Shown here in pieces: positions 1-9,495 of a stretch of 64,000 bases of DNA. This DNA comes from an uncultured Gammaproteobacteria bacterium (GTDB lineage Bacteria; Pseudomonadota; Gammaproteobacteria; GCA-001735895): NCBI GenBank assembly GCA_947259485.1, contig CAMYLU010000004.1, positions 62,001 to 126,000 of the forward strand, given 5' to 3'. Made by a program: the position numbers and the translations under genes. How positions within the stretch are numbered: the first letter of the stretch is position 1; each line of letters begins with the position of its first letter. Under the pieces are notes generated by a model. That model saw only the letters and a list, made by a program, of their open reading frames with translations, was not told the DNA's origin and made no database searches.

Positions 1-104
1 GATGCTCGCATTATACGCTTATGCTGGATTTTTGCCCGATTTCTAAAGACAATACGCACCTCTTTAAGGCTTGGTGTTCCGGGCCAGATGGCAACAGGAA
101 AAAC

Positions 105-1316
105 ATGAGTAAAACAACGGTAAACAAAGTGGTGCTGGCCTACTCGGGCGGCCTTGATACCTCGGTTATCCTTAAGTGGCTGGAAGATGAATACGAGTGT
201 GAGGTTGTTACTTTCACCGCAGACATCGGCCAGGGAGAGGAACTCGAACCGGCCCGCGTAAAGGCCGAAAAATACGGGGTCAAGGAGATATACATTGAAG
301 ACCTGCAGGAAGAGTTCGTGCGCGATTTCGTCTACCCGATGTTTCGCGCCAACACGGTTTACGAGGGCGAATACCTGCTGGGTACTTCCATAGCCCGCCC
401 ATTGATCGCGAAACGCCTGGTCGAAATTGCCGCTGAAACCGGTGCCGACGCAGTGTCGCATGGTGCCACGGGTAAAGGTAACGACCAGGTCCGATTCGAG
501 CTCGGCGCCTACGCGCTCAACCCCGATATTCGCGTGATTGCACCCTGGCGTGAATGGGATTTGAACTCGCGCGAAAGCCTGCTCGCCTACGCCGATGCCG
601 CCGGGATCGCGATCGAAAAGAAAAAGGCAGGCAAGTCTCCTTATTCGATGGACGCTAACCTGTTGCATATTTCCTATGAAGGCGGGGAACTCGAAGATCC
701 CTGGTTCGAAGCACAGGACGACATGTGGCAACGCTCCGTATCCCCTGAACAGGCGCCTGACAAACCGACCTACCTGGAACTCGGATTTGAAGGTGGAGAC
801 ATAGTTTCGGTCGACGGAGAGCGCTTGAGTCCTGCACAGGTATTGACACGTCTAAATCATGAAGGTGGGGCACATGGTGTCGGCCGCCTGGATATCGTTG
901 AAAACCGCTATGTCGGTATGAAGTCACGCGGTTGTTACGAAACCCCGGGCGGCAGCATTATGCTCAAGGCCCACCGCGGAATCGAGTCGATTACGCTCGA
1001 TCGCGAGGTTGCGCATCTGAAAGATGAATTAATGCCTAAATATGCCCACCTGATCTACAACGGATACTGGTGGAGTCCCGAGCGTAAAATGCTGCAGCAA
1101 ATGATCGATGCGTCGCAGGTGACGGTAAACGGTGAAGTTCGGGTCAAACTGTTCAAGGGCTCGATCGGCGTGGTGGGCCGAAAATCTGCCAGCAATAGCC
1201 TGTTTGATGAAGCCATAGTCACCTTTGAAGATGATCGCGGCGCCTACGATCAAAAAGATGCCGAGGGCTTTATCAAGCTGAATGCGCTGCGGATGCGTAT
1301 CGCTGGCAAAAGATGA
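105..1316 (+). CDS. argG: Argininosuccinate synthase
   Basis: Joins citrulline and aspartate with ATP to form argininosuccinate, the penultimate step of arginine synthesis in the cytoplasm. The product is 403 residues, the usual length. The N-terminal nucleotide-binding loop AYSGGLDTS is at residues 12-20, and the conserved [13 protein letters not shown] and SPYSMDANL blocks follow in order. The frame is open to base 21, but the ATG at 105 is preceded by AGGA and starts the family-typical protein, so the 28 upstream residues are probably untranslated. The stop overlaps the start of the next gene (ATGA), so the two are translationally linked. Confidence 0.97.
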   Translation: MSKTTVNKVVLAYSGGLDTSVILKWLEDEYECEVVTFTADIGQGEELEPARVKAEKYGVKEIYIEDLQEEFVRDFVYPMFRANTVYEGEYLLGTSIARPLIAKRLVEIAAETGADAVSHGATGKGNDQVRFELGAYALNPDIRVIAPWREWDLNSRESLLAYADAAGIAIEKKKAGKSPYSMDANLLHISYEGGELEDPWFEAQDDMWQRSVSPEQAPDKPTYLELGFEGGDIVSVDGERLSPAQVLTRLNHEGGAHGVGRLDIVENRYVGMKSRGCYETPGGSIMLKAHRGIESITLDREVAHLKDELMPKYAHLIYNGYWWSPERKMLQQMIDASQVTVNGEVRVKLFKGSIGVVGRKSASNSLFDEAIVTFEDDRGAYDQKDAEGFIKLNALRMRIAGKR

Positions 1317-1753
1317 ACCCGGCAGCGCAGCGGATATTTCTGCTTTGCCTGTTATTGGGCATACTTACCGCCTGTTCCTCTTCAACCGAAGAAGATGAAG
1401 TTGCCAGGGACCAGAAGTACTACTTTCTTGAATCCCTGAAACAGGTGGAGGCTGGCGGCAGGCAATTACAGACACCTGGCCTCGCACAGGCAGAGCTGGT
1501 GCAGGCACTGGCCATGCTCGACCAGGGGCTCAGACTTGCGTTCCAGGTCGAGCGAAAATTTCTGGATAAGCTGGATCTTCGCCTGGGGAAAAACTTTCAG
1601 CAATATTTCGTCAAGGGCGTTGAGAATTATCGAGTCGGAATCGAGGCCGCTGACCAGGCGCAACAGCAGGAGGGTTTGAAGTTGCTGGCCAGGTGGGCCG
1701 AATTCTGGAATGCCGAGCGAGAGGCGATAGAGGCCAGGTTAAATCCGGGCTAG
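1313..1753 (+). CDS. Small predicted lipoprotein, unknown function
   Basis: A 146-residue protein with a lipoprotein signal peptide: a short basic start, a hydrophobic stretch and the lipobox LTAC with the modified cysteine at residue 21. A Ser/Glu/Asp-rich linker follows, then a Gln/Glu/Leu-rich, probably helical region with no motif I recognise. Its ATG overlaps the argG stop by four bases, so it should be co-transcribed. Anchoring in the inner or outer membrane is inferred from the lipobox; no function can be assigned. Confidence 0.8.
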   Translation: MNPAAQRIFLLCLLLGILTACSSSTEEDEVARDQKYYFLESLKQVEAGGRQLQTPGLAQAELVQALAMLDQGLRLAFQVERKFLDKLDLRLGKNFQQYFVKGVENYRVGIEAADQAQQQEGLKLLARWAEFWNAEREAIEARLNPG

Positions 1754-1785
1754 CGTAGGACTAAAGACCTTTATCGAGGTTCGAA

Positions 1786-2064
1786 ATGGGGCAGGTTCGC
1801 AGCGTAAAAGGTTTTGTTACAGGTCGCGTGCAGGGCGTAGGTTTCCGTTACTTCGTAATGCGTCATGCACAGGCCCGGAATCTTTCCGGTTACGTACGTA
1901 ACCTGAATGATGGTCGCGTCGAGTTTTGTCTGCATGGAGATGGGGATTCGGTGGCGAGCGTAACTGAAAATATTCGTGTCGGCCCCTCACATGCAAGAGT
2001 AGATGAGCTGGTGCTTGAAGAAACTGACCAGGCCCCGCTCACCTCTGAGTTCGTTATTCGTTAG
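1786..2064 (+). CDS. acyP: Acylphosphatase
   Basis: Hydrolyses carboxyl-phosphate bonds of small acyl phosphates. The 92-residue product has the full family signature: GRVQGVGFR with the phosphate-binding arginine at residue 21, and GYVRNLNDG with the catalytic asparagine at residue 39. The length is normal for a single-domain acylphosphatase. It lies 32 bp downstream of the lipoprotein gene on the same strand and may be the last gene of the argG unit. It converges on the CPXCG gene. Confidence 0.93.
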   Translation: MGQVRSVKGFVTGRVQGVGFRYFVMRHAQARNLSGYVRNLNDGRVEFCLHGDGDSVASVTENIRVGPSHARVDELVLEETDQAPLTSEFVIR

Positions 2065-2074
2065 CACTGGCAAG

Positions 2075-2099
2075 CAGCAGGGATAAGATTAACCTGCTG
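2075..2099. terminator. Possible weak bidirectional terminator
   Basis: A 7-bp perfect inverted repeat, CAGCAGG (2075-2081) and CCTGCTG (2093-2099), with an 11-base loop, sits between the convergent acyP and CPXCG genes. Only a short, interrupted T run follows on the plus strand. The position suits a terminator, but the structure is weak. Confidence 0.3.
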
Positions 2100-2102
2100 T
2101 AT

Positions 2103-2297
2103 TTACTCATGTTGAAGGCGGGCCTGAACCTGCGCTAGTCCGTCATCGTCGACCTCGACGCTAAAATCGATCGGACGGCAGCAAACCTCGCAATCCTCGA
2201 TGTATTCCTGGGTTTCGATCGAACCATCGACCAGCAGCGTAATATCTTCCCAGCAATAAGGGCACTGCAATGCCACCTCTATCAGTTGATTAATCAT
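2103..2297 (-). CDS. CPXCG-motif cysteine-rich small protein
   Basis: A 64-residue acidic protein with two cysteine pairs, CPYC at residues 12-15 and CEVCC at residues 36-40. This spacing matches the small CPXCG cysteine-rich family and suggests a single bound zinc ion. The molecular role of the family is not established. Its start codon shares one base with the stop of the upstream sugar dehydrogenase gene (TAATG), so the pair is translationally coupled. Confidence 0.8.
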   Translation of the reverse strand: MINQLIEVALQCPYCWEDITLLVDGSIETQEYIEDCEVCCRPIDFSVEVDDDGLAQVQARLQHE

Positions 2298-3433
2298 TAC
2301 TCGGGGAGTATGCGCAGGATGCGGCCGCTGTCGGTGGAGAAATAAATCCAGCCCTCGGCGCTTGTGACCAGTGCGCGAATGCGTTCATTCAGATCTTCAA
2401 GGATACGTTCTTCGTTGACTACCTGGCCAGATGGAGAGAGCTCGATTCGATTCAAATGGCGCAGTTTGAGTGCGCCTGTAAACAGGTTGCCGCGCCACTC
2501 GGGAAAGGCTTTGCCACGGTATATCACCAGGCTACCTGGCGCGATCGATGGAATATAAACCTTGCGTGGATCCTCCATACCCGGCTTACTGGTTCCCTCA
2601 CCAACCGCTACCGGTCCCCAGTATTCCTTGCCGTGGCTGACGACCGGCCAGCCATAATTTCGCGCCCTGGTGACGAGATTGATTTCATCGCCCCCTCGTG
2701 GACCATGCTCGATCTCCCATAATCGAGAGGTCTGGGCATCGAAAGCCAGTCCCTGGGGATTGCGATGACCGAAACTCCAGACTTCGTCGCGCGTCCCGGG
2801 ATTATTATAAAAAGGATTATCCGATGGAATGCTGCCGTCAAGATTCAGCCGTATTATCGAACCGATATGATTGCTCAGGTCCTGTGACATGTGACGCTTG
2901 CCACGATCCCCGACACCGAAAAATACATGTCCGTCGTCGTCAAAGGCGATGCGACTGCCGAAATGCCTTCGCGCATCGGTCGCTGAATCGGTAACCAGTA
3001 AATCCTGCCAGTCGACCAGTCGGTTCTGATCCAGGCGCGCTCGCGCGAGGGTGGTCGCTGCTTCGCCCTTGGAGGCCTTGCAATAAGTAAAGTAAATCCA
3101 GCCCTCGCTTGCATAATTGGGCCCGACGGCTACATCAAGCATGCCACCCTGGCCTTCGGCGACGACTTTGGGTGCACCGTCGAGAGCAATAGGGGCAGGA
3201 TTTTTTATGTCGATCAGAAGTATGCGGCCCGCTCGTTCGGTAACCAGCAGTTGGTGCGTGGATATAAACGCGACGCCCCAGGGGACACCCAGGCCATTGA
3301 TTAGTTCTTCAACAAGTATTCCGGGGTAGCCCTGCTCGATTTCGCGAAACTGCTGTGCCGCCAAAGGAGTTGCGGCAATGCACGCGAATAGAATGACCAG
3401 GCAACGTGAAAGGGTTCGGATTAACAAAAACAT
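2297..3433 (-). CDS. PQQ-dependent sugar dehydrogenase family protein
   Basis: A secreted six-bladed beta-propeller of the soluble glucose/sorbosone dehydrogenase family, expected to oxidise sugars or other alcohols with PQQ in the periplasm. The 378-residue protein starts with a signal peptide (hydrophobic core residues 11-21, likely cleavage after LAA near residue 26). Family blocks include [20 protein letters not shown] and [12 protein letters not shown]. The frame stays open upstream to 3673, but the ATG at 3433 immediately precedes the signal peptide, and the longer version would run into selD on the other strand. Substrate is unknown; no PQQ synthesis genes are visible here. Confidence 0.88.
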   Translation of the reverse strand: MFLLIRTLSRCLVILFACIAATPLAAQQFREIEQGYPGILVEELINGLGVPWGVAFISTHQLLVTERAGRILLIDIKNPAPIALDGAPKVVAEGQGGMLDVAVGPNYASEGWIYFTYCKASKGEAATTLARARLDQNRLVDWQDLLVTDSATDARRHFGSRIAFDDDGHVFFGVGDRGKRHMSQDLSNHIGSIIRLNLDGSIPSDNPFYNNPGTRDEVWSFGHRNPQGLAFDAQTSRLWEIEHGPRGGDEINLVTRARNYGWPVVSHGKEYWGPVAVGEGTSKPGMEDPRKVYIPSIAPGSLVIYRGKAFPEWRGNLFTGALKLRHLNRIELSPSGQVVNEERILEDLNERIRALVTSAEGWIYFSTDSGRILRILPE

Positions 3434-3518
3434 GCCTTTACAGTACAAAAGCTGCACGCATAATACCAGAGCGATGAATGCGCCCAAAATCTGTTGCCAA
3501 CAATGGTATTGATTGCTG

Positions 3519-5738
3519 ATGCAAAATAAGGAGTCACTCATTACCTCCGACCTGGTGTTAATCGGGGGAGGGCACAGCCATTTGTTCGTACTCAAGCACT
3601 TTGCGATGAATCCGCAGCCAGGGCTACGTATTACCCTGGTGACGCGTGATCTGCATACCCCGTACTCGGGCATGCTTCCGGGATTTATCGCCGGGCATTA
3701 CGATTATGACGCAGCCCATATTGACCTGCTGCCGCTGGCGCGTTTCGCCGGTGCGCGTGTCATTCACGCCGAAGTTACCGCTATCAATGCCGAGCGCAAG
3801 CAAATTACGATTGCCGGGCGCCCGTCGCTCAATTACGATCTATTATCGATTAATACCGGTTCCCGTCCCACCAGCCCGCTGCTACAGGACCAGCAAAACG
3901 ACCAGTTCGCGGTCAAGCCTGTCGATCGCTTTATCGATTCCTGGCATCGACTCGAGCAGCGTCTTGTTGAAGATGATAAAGACCTTCAGTTAGCGGTTAT
4001 TGGCGGTGGCGCCGGTGGTATCGAACTGGCTCTGTCATTGCAGTATCGCGTTACGCAGCTGGCGGGGCGAAAGGCCAGCCTTCGGCTTCTGATTTTGACC
4101 GACCGCGACAGGTTGCTGCCGGGCCACAATAAACGGGCACGGCAGATGTTTGCCGATATTTTGCAACAACGGGCGATCCCCGTTTTTTATCAACACCGGG
4201 TAACAGGATTTCAAAACGGATTTCTGCAAGGGGATTTCGAGACACCGGTGGCCGCCGATAAGGCCATCTGGGTTACCCACGCGAGTCCCGCGGAGTGGTT
4301 GACCGATTCCGGGTTGGCACTCGACACTAATGGCTTTATCGCGGTTAATCCCTGCCTGCAAAGCGTTTCGCACGATGACGTGTTTGCGGCTGGCGATGTG
4401 GCGGCGGTAGCCGATTACCCCAGGCCCAAATCAGGCGTCTTCGCGGTACGCCAGGGTCTTCCGCTGGCACGCAATCTCATCCTCAGGTACCGGCAGCGGA
4501 AACTCAGGCCATTCAGGCCACAGGCTCAATTCCTGTCGCTGATTTCAACCGGGGATCGCTTTGCCATTGCCAGTCGCGGCCCCTGGGCCTTGCAGGGTAA
4601 ATGGTGTTGGTGGCTCAAGGACAGAATCGATCGCAAGTTCATACGGCGCTTTTCCGAGCTGCCCGAAATGACACGCGTCGAAGACGATGGCGGGGAGATC
4701 GCAGCCATGCGCTGTGGTGGTTGCGGTTCCAAGGTCGGCAGCGAAATCCTGGAGCGCGTGCTTGAACAGATTGGTCAGAAATATGGTATCAGCAATGATT
4801 CCGGACTCGAACATCCGGATGACGCCGCACTGATCAGGATTCCGGCAGGCAGGGAATTGATTCAATCGATAGATCATTTCCGCAGCTTTATCGATGATCC
4901 CTACCTGTTTGGAAAAATAGCGACCAATCATGCGCTGGCTGATCTGCACGCGATGGGTGTGAATGCCCACAGTGCCATGGTGATCGCTAATGTTGTTTTT
5001 GGCAGCGAAGACAAGCAATCCCAGGATTTGTACCAGTTGATGTCGGGGGTAGTCGAAACCTTGCAACAGAACGGAACTCTGTTGGTCGGCGGACACAGTG
5101 GTGAAGCCAGCCAGATGAGTTGTGGTGTTAGCGTAAATGGATTCGCAAGGCCCGAAGACCTGATATTGAAAACCGGTGTTCGGCCTGGTGATCTGCTGAT
5201 TTTAACCCGGCCGTTGGGCAGTGGCGTTCTGTTTGCCGCGGATATGCTGGGTAAAGCGCGGGGCGACTGGATCGATGCTGCAATTGAACAGATGCTGATG
5301 TCAAGTCGCGATGCGGCAAGCTGCCTGCAGGAGTTTCGCGCCAGCGCCTGTACCGATGTTACCGGCTTCGGTTTGGCCGGGCACCTGTTTGAAATGGCAC
5401 GCGAGTCTGCTTGTGCGATCGAGATTTACATCGATCGACTGCCGCTTTATCCCGGTGTGATCAGCCTGTCGCGCCAGGGTATCGCCAGTTCACTGCAACC
5501 GCAGAATATCCGCATTCGACACGGCATCAAGGATACTGAAAACCTGGCTAGCCACGAAAACTATCCCCTGATTTTTGATCCCCAAACCGCCGGTGGCCTG
5601 GTGGCAAGCGTTGCAGAGGCGCAGGCAGATAAATGTATGCAGCAGTTGCGGCAGCTGGGCTATGACCAGGCGCAGGTCATAGGTCGCGCGATTGCCAGAA
5701 CCGAAACGGACCGGATTCTGAGCCTGGTTAATTCCTGA
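3519..5738 (+). CDS. selD: Selenide, water dikinase fused to an N-terminal pyridine-nucleotide oxidoreductase
   Basis: A 739-residue two-domain protein. Residues 1 to about 385 form a FAD/NAD(P)-binding disulfide-oxidoreductase-like domain (LIGGGHSH near the N-terminus, VIGGGAGGIELAL in the middle, FAAGDVAAV). From about residue 397 it is selenophosphate synthetase, which makes selenophosphate from selenide and ATP for selenocysteine or selenouridine synthesis. The motif CGGCGSK keeps the catalytic cysteine (residue 402), while the second cysteine of the E. coli GCGCK motif is serine. The start could also be TTG at 3513; neither has a clear ribosome-binding site. The oxidoreductase half may supply reduced selenium, which is inference. 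Confidence 0.93.
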   Translation: MQNKESLITSDLVLIGGGHSHLFVLKHFAMNPQPGLRITLVTRDLHTPYSGMLPGFIAGHYDYDAAHIDLLPLARFAGARVIHAEVTAINAERKQITIAGRPSLNYDLLSINTGSRPTSPLLQDQQNDQFAVKPVDRFIDSWHRLEQRLVEDDKDLQLAVIGGGAGGIELALSLQYRVTQLAGRKASLRLLILTDRDRLLPGHNKRARQMFADILQQRAIPVFYQHRVTGFQNGFLQGDFETPVAADKAIWVTHASPAEWLTDSGLALDTNGFIAVNPCLQSVSHDDVFAAGDVAAVADYPRPKSGVFAVRQGLPLARNLILRYRQRKLRPFRPQAQFLSLISTGDRFAIASRGPWALQGKWCWWLKDRIDRKFIRRFSELPEMTRVEDDGGEIAAMRCGGCGSKVGSEILERVLEQIGQKYGISNDSGLEHPDDAALIRIPAGRELIQSIDHFRSFIDDPYLFGKIATNHALADLHAMGVNAHSAMVIANVVFGSEDKQSQDLYQLMSGVVETLQQNGTLLVGGHSGEASQMSCGVSVNGFARPEDLILKTGVRPGDLLILTRPLGSGVLFAADMLGKARGDWIDAAIEQMLMSSRDAASCLQEFRASACTDVTGFGLAGHLFEMARESACAIEIYIDRLPLYPGVISLSRQGIASSLQPQNIRIRHGIKDTENLASHENYPLIFDPQTAGGLVASVAEAQADKCMQQLRQLGYDQAQVIGRAIARTETDRILSLVNS

Positions 5739-6648
5739 GCGCGAGTAATCCCGACTCCTGGATGACCTGCGCACAGGAGGCCTCGCCGTGTGGTGCCATT
5801 AAATGCGCACCGGCACAGCCCTCGATTTCAGAAAACCCTTGCAGCAGTTCCGCACAAATGGCGCGCCCCTCGGCTTTTTGGTCATCGGCTGCTTCAAGGC
5901 GAGCGATGATTTCGTCCGGCACGTGTACCCCGAACAGGTTAGCGTTCATCCAGCGCGCTGACCTGGCCGATGCCAGTGGTCCGATGCCGATCAGGAAGTG
6001 AGCCTGCTCGGTAAAGCCACCATCCACCAGTGCCTGGCAGTAACGCCTGACTTTATCCAGTTCAAAGCAATACTGGGTCTGGAAAAACTGGGTGCCATTG
6101 TCAATCTTGGCCTGCAGCCTCGCGGCAGGCCAGTTGTCGCCGGGCTCCGCCGGCATTTCTGCAGCACCGAGAAAGAGTGATGGTGCGGGATTGATTTCAC
6201 GTCCGGATGGGTAGCTGCCTGCATCACGCATGTCGCGCAATTGCCGCATCAGCTCGCCACTATCGATCTCGAATACTTCGGCGGCTTCGGGCTGATCGCC
6301 AGCCGCCATCTTGTCGCCGGTCAGGCACAGGAAATTATGTATGCCTAGCGCGGCGGCGCCGAGAACGTCTCCCTGTAAGGCCAGGCGGTTACGATCGCGC
6401 GTGGTTTGTTGAAGCACCGGCTCGATGCCTTCCCGGGCCATGATTGCGGCCGCTGCCAGCGCAGACATGTGGACCCGGGCGCTGGCGCCATCGGTTACGT
6501 TTACCGCATCAGCCAGATCTTTCAGGCAGATTACCCGATCGAGAACCGACTGCGGCGAGGATGAATCCGGGGGCGAGGTTTCGGCGGTCATTGCAAACTG
6601 GCCGGCCTCTAATACCTGCGCGAGCTTGCTTGGGGCGGTTTCTGTCAT
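5728..6648 (-). CDS. Methylenetetrahydrofolate reductase family protein
   Basis: A 306-residue protein of the MetF fold, a TIM-barrel flavoenzyme that interconverts 5,10-methylene- and 5-methyl-tetrahydrofolate. Recognisable blocks are the N-terminal AETSPP, then ADAVNVTDG and FLCLTGD, a QTQYCF segment in the second half, and GIGPLAS. It differs enough from E. coli MetF that it may serve C1-compound turnover rather than methionine synthesis. It lies 27 bp downstream of the class II DAHP synthase on the same strand, and its 3' end overlaps selD tail-to-tail by 11 bp. Confidence 0.85.
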   Translation of the reverse strand: MTETAPSKLAQVLEAGQFAMTAETSPPDSSSPQSVLDRVICLKDLADAVNVTDGASARVHMSALAAAAIMAREGIEPVLQQTTRDRNRLALQGDVLGAAALGIHNFLCLTGDKMAAGDQPEAAEVFEIDSGELMRQLRDMRDAGSYPSGREINPAPSLFLGAAEMPAEPGDNWPAARLQAKIDNGTQFFQTQYCFELDKVRRYCQALVDGGFTEQAHFLIGIGPLASARSARWMNANLFGVHVPDEIIARLEAADDQKAEGRAICAELLQGFSEIEGCAGAHLMAPHGEASCAQVIQESGLLALRN

Positions 6649-6675
6649 AAAGGTTTGTTCCAGGGTGTTGATCGG

Positions 6676-8061
6676 TTACCGGGATAAGTCTTCAGGCCTG
6701 GCCTGTTTTAGCGCGTCTGTTATCAGGTAGGCCAGTTCTAGTACCTGGTCGGCGTTGAGCCTTGGATCACAGCTGGTCAGGTAGCGGGTCGCCAGATCAG
6801 AGTCAGCAATCTTGTAGGCACCGCCGGTACACTCGGTGACGTGTTCACCGGTCATTTCGAGGTGGATTCCCCCGGGGTAAGTTCCCTCGGCCTGGTGCAC
6901 GGCAAAAAACTGATTCAGCTCGGATAGAATATCGTCGAACTGGCGGGTTTTGAAACCGGAGCTGGATTTAACCGTGTTGCCGTGCATCGGGTCCGAGGAC
7001 CAGACGACATTACTGCCTTCTTTTTGCACCGCGCGCACCAGTCGGGGTAGCGTTTGGTGTAACTTGTCGGCTCCCATGCGGGTTATCAAGGTCAGCCGAC
7101 CGGGTTCGTTTGCCGGGTTGAGCGCGTCGATCAGGCGCAGCAGGTCGTCCGGTTTGGTGGTTGGACCGATCTTGACCCCGACCGGGTTTTCAATCTGTTT
7201 AAAGAATTCGACATGTGCATGATCGAGCTGACGTGTGCGCTCGCCAATCCAGACAAAATGGGCCGAACAGTTGTAGCAACGGCCGGTAAAAGAATCGATG
7301 CGTGATAACGCTTCCTCGTAGTTCAGCAGTAACGCCTCGTGCGAGGTGAATAACTGGGTTTCGCGAATTGACGGCGCGGTTTGCGAGGTAATGCCACAAA
7401 CTTCCATAAAACCCAGTGCATCCTCGATACGTTCGGACATTTTCAGGTAACGTTCCTTGCCCGGACTGGCTTCAACAAAGCTCATGTTCCAGCGATGCAC
7501 CTGGTGCAGATCGGCCAGACCCCCCTGGGCAAAGGCCCGCAGCAGGTTAAGCGTGGATGCGCTTTGATTGTAAGCGCGCAGCATACGCTCCGGGTCCGGG
7601 ATTCTGGCGTCCGGTTCGGCATCGGCTGCATTGATAATATCGCCACGAAAACTCGGTAACGAGAGCCCGTTTATTTCCTCGAAATCAGCTGAGCGTGGCT
7701 TGGCAAACTGTCCTGCCATGCGTGCGATCTTGGTAACCGGACGTCGACCCCCGAAAGTCAGTACCACCGCCATTTGCAGCAGCACCTTGAACGTATCCCT
7801 TATTTTATTGGCGCTGAACTCGGCAAAGGATTCCGCACAGTCCCCTGCCTGCAGAACAAAGCCATTTCCTGCTGCGACATCGGCAAGATTTTGTTTGAGG
7901 TCGCGAATTTCCTGGGCAAATACCAATGGGGGCAGGGCGCACAACCGGTTTTCCACCTCCTGCAGGTGCTCCAGATCCGGGTAGTCAGGTTGCTGCGTAA
8001 TTGGAAATTTTCGCCAGCTGGAAGGCGAAGATTGGCTTGTCATATTGACATCAGTTGACAT
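6676..8061 (-). CDS. Class II 3-deoxy-7-phosphoheptulonate (DAHP) synthase
   Basis: Condenses phosphoenolpyruvate and erythrose-4-phosphate, the first step of the shikimate pathway to aromatic amino acids. The protein is about 461 residues and of the plant/mycobacterial class II type: [14 protein letters not shown] near the start, [10 protein letters not shown] (metal-binding cysteine), then [21 protein letters not shown] and DPMHGNT. The frame is open to 8175. I chose ATG 8061 (MSTDVNM...) because family members begin shortly before the WR-PI-QQ block; ATG 8043 is also possible and neither has a strong ribosome-binding site. It is divergent from livJ. Confidence 0.93.
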   Translation of the reverse strand: MSTDVNMTSQSSPSSWRKFPITQQPDYPDLEHLQEVENRLCALPPLVFAQEIRDLKQNLADVAAGNGFVLQAGDCAESFAEFSANKIRDTFKVLLQMAVVLTFGGRRPVTKIARMAGQFAKPRSADFEEINGLSLPSFRGDIINAADAEPDARIPDPERMLRAYNQSASTLNLLRAFAQGGLADLHQVHRWNMSFVEASPGKERYLKMSERIEDALGFMEVCGITSQTAPSIRETQLFTSHEALLLNYEEALSRIDSFTGRCYNCSAHFVWIGERTRQLDHAHVEFFKQIENPVGVKIGPTTKPDDLLRLIDALNPANEPGRLTLITRMGADKLHQTLPRLVRAVQKEGSNVVWSSDPMHGNTVKSSSGFKTRQFDDILSELNQFFAVHQAEGTYPGGIHLEMTGEHVTECTGGAYKIADSDLATRYLTSCDPRLNADQVLELAYLITDALKQARPEDLSR

Positions 8062-8262
8062 CGGATGTTGTGGCTTTGGAGAAACATCTGAAAATGCCTG
8101 AAATTGATGGAAAAGGCCAGTAAAAACGGGCTGTTTGAAGCCTTTCTGCCATCCTGGCCACATGCATATCCTCAAAAACGATGTTAGTATTAACGGTTGC
8201 GAACGGAATCACATAGTGATTTCGTAACAGCGATAAAACAAAAATATTTCGGAGAGAGCGTA

Positions 8263-9441
8263 ATGAAAAAGTTACTTATTGCATCAGCCCTGCTGACCTT
8301 GTCAGCCTCGGTTGGCGCTGATGATATCAAGGTCGGGGTCATTCTCGGCTTTACCGGACCGATTGAATCGCTTACCCCCGGGATGGCTGCGGGTGCCGAG
8401 TTGGCGCTCACAGAGGCATCTAAATCGGGTAGTTTTCTAGGCGGTAAATCGATTGCCAGTGTGCGCGGTGATTCCACCTGTATCGATGCAGCGGCGGCCT
8501 CGTCTGTTGCCGAAAGGTTGATAACCGCGGATGGCGTGGCAGCGATTATGGGTGCCGATTGTTCGGGCGTTACCACTGCCATCGCCAATAACGTCGCAGT
8601 GCCTAATGGCGTGGTGATGGTGTCGCCCTCGGCAACGTCTCCCGCCTTGTCAACCATTAATGACAAGGGCTTTTTCCACCGTACTGCGCCTTCAGACGCT
8701 CGCCAGGGCCAGGTATTGGCGAACGTTTTGCAAAGTCGTGGTATCGATGAAGTTGCCGTGACCTATACCAACAACGATTATGGCAAGGGTCTTTCCGACT
8801 CTTTCACTGCCGCTTTCAAAGCGCTGGGAGGGAAAGTTTCGATCAGCGCGGCGCATGAAGATGGCAAGGCGGATTATTCGGCAGAAGTGGGTGCACTGTC
8901 TGCCTCGGGATCAAAGCATCTCGCTGTTTTTGGTTATGTTGACCAGGGCGGGAAGGGCATTATCCAGGCGGCGGTCGATGCAGATGCATTCGACAGTTTC
9001 GTCATGGCTGACGGCATGGTCGGTGATTCGTTGATTGAAGCGATTGGTTCAGCGCTGGATGGTTCGATCGCGACCTTGCCGGGTGGCGCATCCGGCGCCG
9101 ATGCGTTCATGACCTATGCCAAGACCAACGGTATTACCGGTGATGGTCCCTTTGTTCCTGAATCCTACGATGCTGCTGCCCTGCTGGTGCTAGCCATGCA
9201 GGCTGCCGGTTCGGCGGATCGAGCTGCGCTGCAGTCCAAGATGATGATGGTCGCCAATGCACCGGGTAAGAAAATCGGCCCGGGTCAGCTCGACAAGGCC
9301 CTGAAAATTATCGCTGCAGGCGGTGATGTCGACTACCAGGGTGCTACCAACGTCGAGTTCAACGATGTTGGCGAAGTTTTTGGTTCCTACAAGGAACTGG
9401 AAATCGGTGACGGCAAGTGGAATACCGTTAAAATCCATTAA
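8263..9441 (+). CDS. livJ: Branched-chain amino acid ABC transporter substrate-binding protein
   Basis: Periplasmic binding protein of the Leu/Ile/Val type that delivers substrate to the LivHM permease. The 392-residue product starts MKKLLIASALL with a Sec signal peptide cleaved around residue 20 (SVGA followed by DDIKVG). The mature part begins with KVGVILGFTGP and shows the type I periplasmic-binding fold. The ATG at 8263 has GGAGAG 12 bases upstream; the longer frame from 8197 would hide the signal peptide. The gene points towards the transporter operon rather than leading it. Actual ligand is uncertain, since this family also binds amides and aromatic compounds. Confidence 0.93.
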   Translation: MKKLLIASALLTLSASVGADDIKVGVILGFTGPIESLTPGMAAGAELALTEASKSGSFLGGKSIASVRGDSTCIDAAAASSVAERLITADGVAAIMGADCSGVTTAIANNVAVPNGVVMVSPSATSPALSTINDKGFFHRTAPSDARQGQVLANVLQSRGIDEVAVTYTNNDYGKGLSDSFTAAFKALGGKVSISAAHEDGKADYSAEVGALSASGSKHLAVFGYVDQGGKGIIQAAVDADAFDSFVMADGMVGDSLIEAIGSALDGSIATLPGGASGADAFMTYAKTNGITGDGPFVPESYDAAALLVLAMQAAGSADRAALQSKMMMVANAPGKKIGPGQLDKALKIIAAGGDVDYQGATNVEFNDVGEVFGSYKELEIGDGKWNTVKIH

Positions 9442-9462
9442 TCTAGTTCCAACCTGTCCCGA

Positions 9463-9495
9463 AGCCCGGCCCCGTTTACGCTGCCGGGCTTTTTT
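9463..9495. terminator. Rho-independent terminator between livJ and livM
   Basis: An 8-bp perfect stem, AGCCCGGC (9463-9470) pairing with GCCGGGCT (9483-9490), with a 12-base loop, is followed by a run of T up to 9495. It ends livJ transcription. The last bases overlap the 3' end of the convergent livM gene. Confidence 0.88.

Noticed and set aside
8190-8666. 158-codon open frame antisense to the start of livJ
   Set aside because: Covers the livJ signal peptide region on the other strand; composition is low-complexity Ala/Thr/Ser and it lacks motifs.
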